Part shown: in pieces, positions 17,916 through 28,000 of the stretch | Layout of the letters: each line of letters starts with the position of its first letter | Position numbering within the stretch: position 1 is the first letter of the stretch | NCBI GenBank assembly: GCA_026414765.1 | Contig: JAOAIJ010000052.1 | Span: forward strand, 97,135-161,134 | Length of the DNA: 64,000 nucleotides | Reading direction: 5' to 3' | Source of the DNA: Clostridia bacterium | GTDB taxonomy: Bacteria; Bacillota; Clostridia; Acetivibrionales; DSM-27016 | Notes under the pieces: generated by a model | Seen by the model: the letters and a program-made list of their open reading frames with translations, nothing else | What the model was told of the DNA's origin: nothing | The model's database searches: none | Made by a program: the position numbers and the translations under genes

Positions 17916-18999
17916 GTATATAAGTGTGTAGGTTTTCATAATCTTCAACGTTGCCCAAATATGCATTTTTTTTGTATTCATCTGAATATACAATTCTATT
18001 GCCAGAAATAGAATCAAGGATATCAAAAATCATTTTTGTATCACCGTATTCTATAGCAGGAGTGACTGCAATATCCTCTTTTCCGATTAAAGCATTGTAA
18101 AAATTAAGTAATTCATTATAGTATCCACGTTCGGGAATATATGATATTTGTTCGGAACTGCCGTTATTATATGCTACATTAATTACTCCGCAGGACTTTT
18201 CTTCCAGATACAATTCCCCTTTGGTTCCAAATATCCTGAAGCCTACAAGAGGCCTTTGGGGTTCCATGCCTGACGGGAAATAAGTGAAGTATCCAGTGAT
18301 GCCGTTTTGAAACAATATATTGGTATTTACCGATACATATGGATTGAAATCTTCCTTTTGCGGCTTGCCAAATGCCTGGACACAACTCACTTCTCCAAAA
18401 ATATGTCTTAAAGCTGCAATGTCGTGAACTGCTGCATCCAGAAAAGCTCCTCCTATATATTCGGGATGCTGGCGCCATTCGGTTCCCGCATATGTATCTT
18501 TTGTCATTTCACAAGGAAAACAGTTTATATTATTTCTGATAAAATAAACAATGTCACCAATTTTGCCTGATTTAACAATATCTTTTATTTTGTTGTTTTC
18601 CTCATTGTACCTATAGTTTTCGGCAATCATGATTTTTACAGGGTAGTTTCTGGCAATTTCCAGGTATTTTTCGGCTTGCTGCCTGTTTGCAGCAAGGGGT
18701 TTTTCACATATTATGTTTTTACCCGCTTTTGCAGCATCTTCGGATACCTCAAAATTTAGCTCTATAGGGACAAGAATATCAACAGCATCGATATCTGTTC
18801 TTTTAAGAAGTTCTTTATAATCACTATATACGTTTTTTAAATCCAAATTTATTTTTCCGGCAAAGTTTTGTGCATCTTCTACAGTACGGTTGGCAAGAGC
18901 AACAATTTCATATTTGTCACCAAGCTCCTGTATCGCCGGATAATGCAATCTTTCCCAGGCCAGTCCGGTTCCTATAACACCAAGGCGTATTTTGTCCAT
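17911..18999 (-). CDS. Gfo/Idh/MocA family NAD(P)-dependent oxidoreductase
   Basis: A 362-residue protein with an N-terminal Rossmann fold (RLGVIGTGLAWERLHYPAI) and the family's conserved EKP motif (NIICEKPLAANRQQAEKYL near residue 95), where Lys is catalytic. The C-terminal domain shows a GGAFLDAAVHDIAALRHIFG segment, with the His expected in the active site. The family oxidises or reduces sugars, inositols and bile pigments; the substrate here cannot be told. GGAG precedes the ATG. The small HMA-like gene upstream on the same strand is only 12 bases away, so the two are likely cotranscribed. Confidence 0.9.
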   Translation of the reverse strand: MDKIRLGVIGTGLAWERLHYPAIQELGDKYEIVALANRTVEDAQNFAGKINLDLKNVYSDYKELLKRTDIDAVDILVPIELNFEVSEDAAKAGKNIICEKPLAANRQQAEKYLEIARNYPVKIMIAENYRYNEENNKIKDIVKSGKIGDIVYFIRNNINCFPCEMTKDTYAGTEWRQHPEYIGGAFLDAAVHDIAALRHIFGEVSCVQAFGKPQKEDFNPYVSVNTNILFQNGITGYFTYFPSGMEPQRPLVGFRIFGTKGELYLEEKSCGVINVAYNNGSSEQISYIPERGYYNELLNFYNALIGKEDIAVTPAIEYGDTKMIFDILDSISGNRIVYSDEYKKNAYLGNVEDYENLHTYIQ

Positions 19000-19011
19000 G
19001 CTTATTCTCCT

Positions 19012-19230
19012 CTATTGTACTTTTGTTACACTTAAACCTGTCTGATTTACAAAGTCCTTTATTTCACCTTCGCTGTATCTGGCTTCATCATAGTCAACAG
19101 TTACAGTACTGGCTTCCATATCGATGCGCACTGCATTTATACCGTTATGTGAATTTTTTAGAGACTGCTCAATATCTCTTATTTTGTCAGCATCCCTCAA
19201 ACCGGTAACAATAAATTTGTTTGCTTTCAT
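19012..19230 (-). CDS. HMA-fold small protein lacking the metal-binding CxxC motif
   Basis: A 72-residue protein with the beta-alpha-beta-beta-alpha-beta pattern of heavy-metal-associated domains: MKANKFIVTGLRDADKIRDI, then NGINAVRIDMEASTVTVDYD and a C-terminal helix-strand GLSVTKVQ. The loop after strand 1, where copper chaperones have MxCxxC, reads GLRDADK with no Cys, so it cannot bind copper in the usual way. It may bind another ligand or act as a protein adaptor. GGGAGG precedes the ATG. It lies directly upstream of the oxidoreductase and divergent from a TM1266-type gene. Confidence 0.75.
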   Translation of the reverse strand: MKANKFIVTGLRDADKIRDIEQSLKNSHNGINAVRIDMEASTVTVDYDEARYSEGEIKDFVNQTGLSVTKVQ

Positions 19231-19410
19231 TCTGCTAATCCTCCCAAGCTTTATTTTAGCTTATTATTTGTAAAACAAGTATTATTATGCGGTGTTTCAA
19301 AGAACATCTGTAAGCAGCAGCTTGTAGCTAAATTCAGATTATTGCATAAAACTGAGTAAGAGAAGCAATATAAATATTGTGAGCAATATTTTTTACAAGG
19401 AGAGGATATA

Positions 19411-19656
19411 GTGAAAAAGTTAAGTATGATGGGTATACTGGTTGATAAAAGGACCAAATCTGCACCAAGGGTTCAGGAAATATTGACAAAGTATGGTGAT
19501 AGCATACTTTCAAGGGTAGGAATTCATGATCCCGGAGAGGAAGAACACGGGATAATAACACTAAATGTCAGAGACAAGAGCGAGAAAATATCATCATTGG
19601 CTGAAGAGTTAGAAGCTCTTGACGGAGTCCAGGTCAAAACAGTGACTATGAAATGA
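19411..19656 (+). CDS. TM1266-type iron-only hydrogenase system putative regulator
   Basis: An 81-residue ACT/ferredoxin-fold protein. The signature is the pattern ILSRVGIHDPGEEEHGIITL near residues 33-52, followed by LDGVQVKTVTMK at the C-terminus, which matches the TM1266 family. In other genomes such genes lie beside [FeFe]-hydrogenase maturation genes and are called putative regulators; the mechanism is not established. No hydrogenase gene is present in this window. The start is GTG at 19411 behind AAGGAGAGG. Confidence 0.85.
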   Translation: MKKLSMMGILVDKRTKSAPRVQEILTKYGDSILSRVGIHDPGEEEHGIITLNVRDKSEKISSLAEELEALDGVQVKTVTMK

Positions 19657-20163
19657 AGAATACAATTAACAAGTATTTGCTTTCAGTAATACATAGAGAA
19701 CGCTAAAAAACCATAATTTTGCGGCGTTCTCTCAAATATTTACATAATATGACAAAAACGTCGATTTACAGTATAATATGTTTTACAAATCCTTTAAGAA
19801 ATCTACTTGTACAGATTGTAAAATTATAATATAATTTCCTTGTATAAAATGTCGAAATGTAAATAAATGAAAATGATATTTAGTTGAATGGTTTTATCGG
19901 CAGATATATGAAAAAGCATATTAAAGTATGAGACATATTTGATTTTGTGAAGCAATTAGTAAATTATAATAAATGTTTTATGTTTATTAATTAATGTTTT
20001 TTATAAGTGCAATGTTCGAATTCTTAAATATTAACTAATGAAGAAAACCAAGAGCGGAGGCTTCCTTGGTAATTTATTATTTAATCAAATAGTATAGGAA
20101 GCAGTATAGTAGTGCCCTGAAATTGTAGTTCTTGGGAAAAAACAAAAACAAGGGGGCTAATTG
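19657..20163 (+). other. 507-base AT-rich non-coding leader region before the HD-GYP gene
   Basis: AGAGAACGC / GCGTTCTCT (19696-19733) is a hairpin that may end the upstream transcript. ACCAAG ... CTTGGT (about 20048-20071) forms a second small hairpin about 100 bases before the HD-GYP start. I searched for known riboswitches, including the cyclic-di-GMP type, and did not recognise any. Confidence 0.4.
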
Positions 20164-21672
20164 ATGAGGAGATCGGTTAAAGAAATATCTTCAGAGTACA
20201 AGATTGCAATACTTGATGATGAGACAGGTATAATTGATTCCGTGTCCCTTCTGCTTAAACGTGCAGGGTATGGCTTCAAAGGTTTTAATGACCCCTTTGA
20301 AGCATTGGAAGAATTGCGTAACGAGCATTATGACATAATTATTCTGGATTATTTAATGGACATTATGCATGGAGACGAGGTAGTAGAAAAAATCAGGGAG
20401 TTTGACCAGGGAATTTACATACTACTTCTTACTGGACACAAAGATATAGCGCCACCCCTTGAGACGCTAAAAAAACTTGATATACAAGGATATTGCGAGA
20501 AAAGTGACAATTTTGACCAATTGATTTTACTTATAGAATCAGGAGTTAAAAGTGTCAGCCAGATGAGGCGTATAAGGAAATTTGAGGATGGATTGAATAA
20601 GATTTTGCAAGCCGTTCCGAAGATTTATCAGCTAAAGCCTATTAGCAGCATACTTGAAGAGATACTAGTCGGAATAATGCCGCTTGTAAACAGTAAAAAT
20701 GCTTTTATACTGGATGATACAAATAGCTCGAATAATGACAATGAAAGAAAAGGCATATTTAAAGGCATAGGAAAATTTGATGTAAGCCTTGACGAGTTTA
20801 TGTCCATGATAAATCCTGATTTTCTGGCGAATATAGGATATGCCAGGGAGAGTGGGAAAGTAGTTAACCTTAAGGAAGGAGCTATTTTTCCTCTGGTAAA
20901 TGAATTCCAGAAAGCTATGGGTGTCATATATATTGAAACCAGTGAACTGGGTGAGGGAATACAGTTGCTGGATTTATACTCAAAACAGGCTGCATCATCC
21001 TTAAGCAATGCATTTCTTCATTCACTTGTTAATATGAAGAATGAAGAGCTGAATAAAACTTATGAAGAGCTGAAAACAAGATATATGGATACAATAGAAG
21101 TACTCAGACTAGCTGTTGATGCTAAGGATGTGTATACGAGAGGGCATTCTGACAGAGTAGCTTATTATGCTGAGAGAATCGGTAAGGCCTTTGGCATGCC
21201 TGAAGAAGAATTGGAAAAGCTCAGGCTTGGAGGAGTATTTCATGATGTAGGAAAAATCGGAACTGCCGACGATATCCTTTTTAAAACAGAGAGTCTGGAT
21301 GACAGGGAGTATGACGAGGTTAAGAAACATACCCTAAAGGGTGCACATATATTATCAGCTGTATCAATGTTTAAGGAAGTAATTCCGCTTATAAAGTGTC
21401 ATCATGAGAGAGTTGACGGAAAGGGATATCCTGACCGGCTGAAGGGGGAAGAGATTCCATTCCTGGCGAGAATATTATCAGTTGCTGATGCTTTTGATGC
21501 AATGACTTCAGACAGGCTATACAGATCCAAATTGAATTTGGAAGAAGCCAAAATGCAGTTGGTCGAAGCGTCAGGTACACAGTTTGACAGTTGTATAGTT
21601 AATAAATTTATTAAGTTATTAGACTCTGAATATGAAAATATGCAGAAAGAAATCAAGCATACTTTCAAATAG
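20164..21672 (+). CDS. Response regulator with HD-GYP domain (predicted cyclic-di-GMP phosphodiesterase)
   Basis: A 502-residue protein. Residues 10-125 form a receiver domain with the acidic pocket LDDE near 17-20 and the phospho-acceptor Asp near 62 (IIILDYLMD). A GAF-like sensory stretch occupies about 150-300. The C-terminus is an HD-GYP domain: HSDRVAYYAERI, FHDVGKIG (His360-Asp361), HHERVDGKGYPDRLKGEEIP (GYP near 421-423), and VADAFDAMTSDR. HD-GYP proteins hydrolyse cyclic-di-GMP. The metal ligands look intact, so it is probably active. The ATG at 20164 follows AGGGGG. It lies 350 bases upstream of the PilZ-NRPS gene, linking it to that pathway by context. Confidence 0.93.
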   Translation: MRRSVKEISSEYKIAILDDETGIIDSVSLLLKRAGYGFKGFNDPFEALEELRNEHYDIIILDYLMDIMHGDEVVEKIREFDQGIYILLLTGHKDIAPPLETLKKLDIQGYCEKSDNFDQLILLIESGVKSVSQMRRIRKFEDGLNKILQAVPKIYQLKPISSILEEILVGIMPLVNSKNAFILDDTNSSNNDNERKGIFKGIGKFDVSLDEFMSMINPDFLANIGYARESGKVVNLKEGAIFPLVNEFQKAMGVIYIETSELGEGIQLLDLYSKQAASSLSNAFLHSLVNMKNEELNKTYEELKTRYMDTIEVLRLAVDAKDVYTRGHSDRVAYYAERIGKAFGMPEEELEKLRLGGVFHDVGKIGTADDILFKTESLDDREYDEVKKHTLKGAHILSAVSMFKEVIPLIKCHHERVDGKGYPDRLKGEEIPFLARILSVADAFDAMTSDRLYRSKLNLEEAKMQLVEASGTQFDSCIVNKFIKLLDSEYENMQKEIKHTFK

Positions 21673-21685
21673 CCGATAAAGACTG

Positions 21686-21735
21686 AAAGCAATTGGATTA
21701 TATTCCTTAATAGGATATCCGGTTGCTTTTTATTT
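21686..21735 (+). terminator. Terminator after the HD-GYP gene
   Basis: AAAGCAATTGGAT pairs with ATCCGGTTGCTTT, allowing G-U and mismatch positions, and is followed by T-rich sequence. Confidence 0.7.
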
Positions 21736-21869
21736 TCTCCTCATTTTTCACAATCTTATCTGTTTGTTATATTACACCATTAATTTTTTAAAAATTTTCT
21801 TAATTTCTACCGGAAAGGCTGGATACTCCATTACGAATGTATAGTAAGGAGTACGATTTGTAAACCGGG

Positions 21870-21897
21870 GTTGACATTTTTCGACTAAATTATATAA
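21870..21897 (+). promoter_or_regulatory. Consensus sigma-A promoter of the PilZ-NRPS gene
   Basis: TTGACA (21870-21875), a 16-base spacer and TATAAT (21892-21897): both boxes match consensus. The 5' untranslated leader would be about 120 bases, with AGGGGAG before the start at 22026. The gene is separated from the HD-GYP gene by a terminator, so it has its own transcript. Confidence 0.7.
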
Positions 21898-22025
21898 TAT
21901 CTTTTGAAATTATAAAAATTTTGTAGAAAAATGTAATATTTTAAAGAAAATTAGGGAATTTGTACCCATGATTATATATAAAACGGATAAATGCTATGTT
22001 TAATCAGATTATTAGGGGAGAAGAA

Positions 22026-25000
22026 ATGATAGGCAACAAAGAAGTGAAAAATCAGAAGTATATTCTTGAATATTTTAGGAACTTATCAAAGCAAAAAAGT
22101 ATTCCAGTATCAGTCAGTTGTATGGGAAATAAAACTGATGCTGTTATGCACTTTACGAGTAAGAGAGGCAGTGAACCTTCAGTAAAAATTGATGATATAC
22201 TGTTTCCAAGATTAATTCCGGGTAATGAGATCAATATTGAAATATCTAATGAGGAGGATATTTATTTATTTAGAAGTGTAGTGATATACTCTCTGGAAAA
22301 TAATTATGACATAAAATTACCTTCAGCTCTCAGTATTTCTTTCAGAAGGCAGGTGCCCAGGTACAGAATCGGAAAAGAAGATACTGTGCTTTTAGGCATC
22401 AAAGGAAAAAACAAAAATTTCAGAGTGAATGATATAAGTATAAAAGGATTATCCTTTGTGTCAGATAAAGCTTCTTATGAAAAGGATCAATTCATAAAAA
22501 ATGCTTTTATAAAAATTCCCCACACTGCAGGTATACATGTGGATGGAACCGTGTGCCACCATAGGATTGACGGGAATAACGAACATATCTATGGAATAAG
22601 CATAAATAATATTAATTGGAGCGAGCAGCTTGTGCTATTCAATTATGTCTACAAAAATCTGTACCCAAAGTTAAGGTCTTTTAATGAATTGTCTGTGGAA
22701 AATATTAGCAGTATTTTCAAAAATGCTAGTAGCGCCTATATTGAGAGCAACGAAAAAACCGGATATGATTACGGTAAGTTTATCAACACATTTAACAAAC
22801 TATATTCCAAATCTTCTATTTCATCTGGGCTAGCATACATAAAAGAAGACATGGTGTATAATCTCGGAGTTGCTATGAGGATATACAACAGGACTTTCTA
22901 TGGTTATCAGCTGTATTCGCTGCCTGAAACCAAACTGGATCCTGAAATCAATAATGACGTATATATTGGATTGGCGGACAATATGCTAAGCAATCGCTGC
23001 TTTGAATACTATATTTCATATATAACAAGGGAATTCAAGCAGCAGAGGGATATGTTCAGCAGCATATCGAATGTAATTTCCGATCAGGCTAAATTTTGTT
23101 TTGATGCGATATACAATATCGAATATTTATGCGAGGAAAAAGAAAAAAGGGCAGATAATTACGGCTATTCTTGTGAGCCCTGCAGGGATATCAGCAGCTT
23201 CATCGGATTCTGTAATGAAGCACTATCTCCTTTGGAGATTGGTGCATACGGTTACTGTGAAGAGCAGCTGGATCAATCTGAAATCAAAGAGGCTTTTGGG
23301 GTGTTTGACATAACTATGGACAGAAATCTATGGAGGGTAGTGAAGGATGGTATAGGTATTGCTTATGCTGTAGCTGAATCGTACCCCGAGGGAATTAATC
23401 TTGATAGGATGCATGATGTCTGCAGGATTTATTTTTTAGAAGAAAATCCGGAAATCGATAAAATTCTCGGAACACTCGTGGTAGAATTGTCTGAATATTA
23501 TGAAAGTATGGGTAAGAAAAGATTTAGTATATGTTTTAAACTCGGAAGTCAGGTTATTGAAAAAAGTAAAGTAAGGGAGACAGGTAAAATAACAACGATA
23601 GGGAGAGTTATGGCAAACCGCAAGGGCATGCTTGAATATAAAAAGCTTTTGGCAGGAAATATGGTCCATATTCCAAGGTATTACAACCTGACTCATCCTC
23701 AGCTGGCAATATGGTTTACGGAAAAGGTCTACCCCGGAACAAATTTTGCCAATATTACAAGTACAGTAAGGATTAAAGATAAAATTGATTTTAAACTGCT
23801 AAACAGGGCAATAAATTTGGTAGTTATGAAAAATGATGCGCTTAGAATGAGGTTTGTAGAAATAGGTGGTGAGCCACGCCAGTTTGTTTCAAGCTATGAG
23901 TATATAAACAGCGATATTTTTGAATTTGATGGACAATACGGCAAAGAGGAATTTTCTAGATGGACTGAAAATATGAATATTAAGCATTTCAACATAATAA
24001 ATTCTGATTTGTTTTATTTTGCACTTTTTAAACTTGATAATAATGAAGGTGGATTTTATATCAAAATGCACCATTTGATTTCTGATGCATGGTCAATGTC
24101 TGCTTCTATTAGCAAAATAGTAGAATACTATACAAAGCTGAAGAAAGGAATTTCCGTAAGTAAATTAGATAAACCGTCTTATATAGACTATATTTCAAGT
24201 GAAGAAAGATTTCTTGATTCTTACAGGTTTCAAATGCAAAAACAATTCTGGAAAAACAAATTTGAGAGCATTCCGGAATTAATAAGCCTAAAACCTGCAG
24301 CCGCGGTTTGTCGGGAAACAAAGGCAGAGAGAAGGACTTTTAAGATTACAAAAGAACTCACATCTGCAATAAATTCTTATAGTAGGGAAACCAAAAGCTC
24401 GGTATTCTCTGTTTTTCTATCGGTTTTTTCCATATATCTGAATAGAATAACTTCGATGGAGGATATGGTATTGGGGTCTCCGATCCTGAACAGATCTGGT
24501 TCCAGAGAAAAAGAGATGGCAGGAATGTTTGTTAGTGTAGTTCCTGTACGGTTGAATGTTGATACAGATATTGAGTTCAATAAATTTGTAACAGGTGTAT
24601 CCCGGGAGTGGATGCTTGTACTGAAAAATCAGAAATACCCTTTCAATCTGATTCAGAAAGACTTCAGGGAAAGGCACGGTATAAGTGATAATTTATATGA
24701 TATAGTACTTTCGTTCCAAAATGCAGAACTTGATAAATTAGAAGCAGATTATGATGTCAAATGGGAATTTAACGGTCATCAGACAAATTCTCTGAGTATT
24801 CATATAAACGACAGAGACAACGAAGGGCAGTATAAGGTCGATTTTGATTACCTTGCAGACGCTTTTTCCCAAAGCGAAATCGAATACATGTTTTACCATA
24901 TGATGAATCTTCTGACTGACGCTGTAAAAAATCCATCCAAAAAGCTTCATCAGCTGCAGATGTTATCTGAAGATGAGAAATATAAAATTTTGTATGAGTT

Positions 25001-28000
25001 CAACAGGACGGAAGCAGACTATCCGAAAGATAAGACCATACATGAAATTTTTGAAGAACAGGCAGAGTGTACACCCGATAATATTGCAGTGGTGTATAAG
25101 GACAGACAACTGACATACAGAGAGCTTAATGAAAAGGCAAATCAGCTGGCTTGGGTACTGAGAGGTAAGGGGGTCGGGCCTGATACCATAGTTGGGATAA
25201 TGGTGGAACGTTCACCGGAGATGATAGTTGGAATAATCGCAATCCTGAAGGCAGGAGGCGCGTATCTGCCTATTGATCCGGAATATGCGGAAGATAGAAT
25301 AAACTATATGCTTAAAGACAGCAACGCTATCATGTTGCTGACCAGGGAAGCGTATTGCCATATCCCGGCTTTTAGCGGAGAAACACTATATTTTGATAAA
25401 TATAGCGAGAATAATATCTCAGTGGGAAATATTGAAAAGATAAACAAACCTGAAAGCATTGCATATGTGATATATACTTCGGGTTCTACCGGCAAACCAA
25501 AAGGTGTCATGGTTGCAAACAGATCGCTTGTCAACTTGTGCTGCTGGTATAGGAAAGAGTTTGGTATTGAAGAGAATTCAAAAGTATTGATGATGATACC
25601 TTTCTGTTTTGATGCCTCAGTAAAGAACATTTTAACGCCCCTGATTGCTGGAGGACAATTATTGTTAGCACCGGTAGGGTATTTTAATGCAAATACTGTC
25701 AGAAAATTAATTTTTGAAAAGGGAGTAACGCTCATAAATTGTGTACCTAGTGCAATTTATCCGGTGATTGAGCTGGCTGGGGGAGATAATAATTACCGGG
25801 AACTTAAAAGTTTAAGATATCTTCTTTTAGGTGGCGAGTCAATGAGTATTTCTAAAATTAAGCCGTGGCTTGACAGCTCTGACTGCAAATGCATACTTGG
25901 AAATATCTATGGACCGACTGAATGCACCGATATATCCGCTTACTATTTATTGGAGAAAGAGAAGGATAAGAATATTAAAACGGTGCCTATAGGAAGACCT
26001 ATCCATAATTCAAAGCTGTATATTTTAGGAAAGCATAACCAAATACAGCCTATTGGCGTAGCAGGTGAGTTATGCATATCTGGTTCGGGTATTTCTATGG
26101 GGTATATTGGAAAAGAGAGGCTCACGGCGGAGAAATTTGTACAAAACCCATTCATAGCAGGAGAATTAATGTACAAAACAGGGGACTATGCAAAATGGCT
26201 GCCTGATGGGAATATTGAGTTTTTGGGCAGAATAGACGGGCAGGTAAAGATACGGGGATTCAGGATAGAACTTGGAGAAATAGAAAGCAGGCTGTTGAAG
26301 CAAAAGAGCATAAAAGAGGCTGTAGTTGAGGCTAGGGAGGATGAGGACGGTAAAAAATACCTGTGTGCGTATTACGTTTCAGACACAACACTTTCTGTTT
26401 CGGACCTGCGTACATTTCTTCTGCAGAAATTACCGGACTATATGGTGCCGGCTTACTTCATCAGAATGGATAAGCTTCCGCTGTCTGCAAACGGCAAGAT
26501 TGACAGGAAGGCTCTGCCTGAACCTGATAAAGATGCAAATAGCATTGAAAGCTATGAAGCTCCTGCAAATGAAACAGAAGAGAAGCTTGCAGAGGTTTGG
26601 AAGGGGATACTTGGACTCAGGAGGGTCGGCGCAGGGGACAACTTCTTCGAACTCGGAGGAGATTCACTAAAAGCCATAACTCTTATTTCTAGTATATATA
26701 AGGAGTTTGGTGTTGAAATACCTATTAGCGTTATTTTTGAAAACCCAGTACTGAAGGAACTGTCAAAACAAGTTGGAAATAGTAATATAAAGCATTTTTC
26801 TTCAATTAAAATTGCAGAGAAAAGTGATTACTATCCGGTTTCATCCTCACAAAAACGTATGTTTGTACTTAATGGATCAAATGCTGACTCCATCAGCTAT
26901 AATATGCCGGGTGCAATTCTGATCAAAGGCAGACTTGATTCAGAGCACTTAAGACATGTACTTGAAAAAATAATAGAAAGACATGAATCCTTCAGGACTT
27001 CTTTTCATTTATTAGACGGTGAGGTAGTACAAAAGGTAAATGAGAAGGTCAAGCTTACCTTTAAAAGTATGAAAATTGCCGGGTCGGAGATCAGTACAGA
27101 AGTCAGAAAATTTGTCCGTCCTTTTGACCTGAGTAAGGCTCCACTTTTTAGGGCTGAACTTATAAGCGAGTCCGAAGAAAAGAACATAATGTTGATAGAC
27201 ATGCATCACATAATATCTGACGGAATTTCTTGCAGCATTCTTATAAAGGAAATTGCAGATCTGTACGCCGGAAAGAATTTGCCGGAACTAAAACTGCAGT
27301 ATAAGGACTATACCGTATGGCAGAAGGAATTTCTCAAGTGTGAGGAAATAAAGGCACAAGAGGCTTATTGGATAGAAAAACTTTCAGGTGAGCTTCCGGT
27401 GCTCAATATGCCTATGGATTACAACCGACCTCCCATACAGAGTTTTGAAGGCGACAGGATAAGCTTTGCTCCCGATGATGAATTGACCCGCAGATTAAAG
27501 CAGCTTGCGGCTGATACGGGTACAACATTATATATCGTGCTGCTTGCTGCTTATAATGTATTGTTGTGCAGATATACAGGCCAGGAGGATATTGTAATTG
27601 GTTCTCCTGTCGCAGGGAGAGGGCATTCTGATCTTGAAAATGTGGTTGGAATGTTTGTCAATACTCTTGCTATGAGAAATTATCCTTCCTATGACAAAAC
27701 CTTTATGGATTTTTTATCGGAAGTAAGACAAAATGCCATAGGAGCATATGAAAATCAAGATTACCAATTTGAGGAGCTTTTAGAGAAACTGAATGTAAAA
27801 AAAGATTTGAGTAAAAATCCTTTGTTTGATACTATGTTTACGCTTCAAAATATCGATGTATCAGAGTTGAGGAGAGACAACCTTGTTTTTTCTCCCTATG
27901 AGCTTGACTGCAAAACATCAAAGTTTGATTTCTCCATCCAGGCTGTGGAAAAGGCAGAAGCGATTAATTTCAATCTGGATTATTGTACAGGGCTGTTCAG

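Noticed and set aside
19657..20163. Cyclic-di-GMP riboswitch in the leader of the HD-GYP gene
   Set aside because: I looked for the conserved GEMM segments because of the gene's function, but none are present.
21996..22025. Upstream ATG codons as NRPS start
   Set aside because: The ATG at 22026 has AGGGGAG at 5 bases, whereas 21991 (out of frame) and 21996 have no ribosome site.
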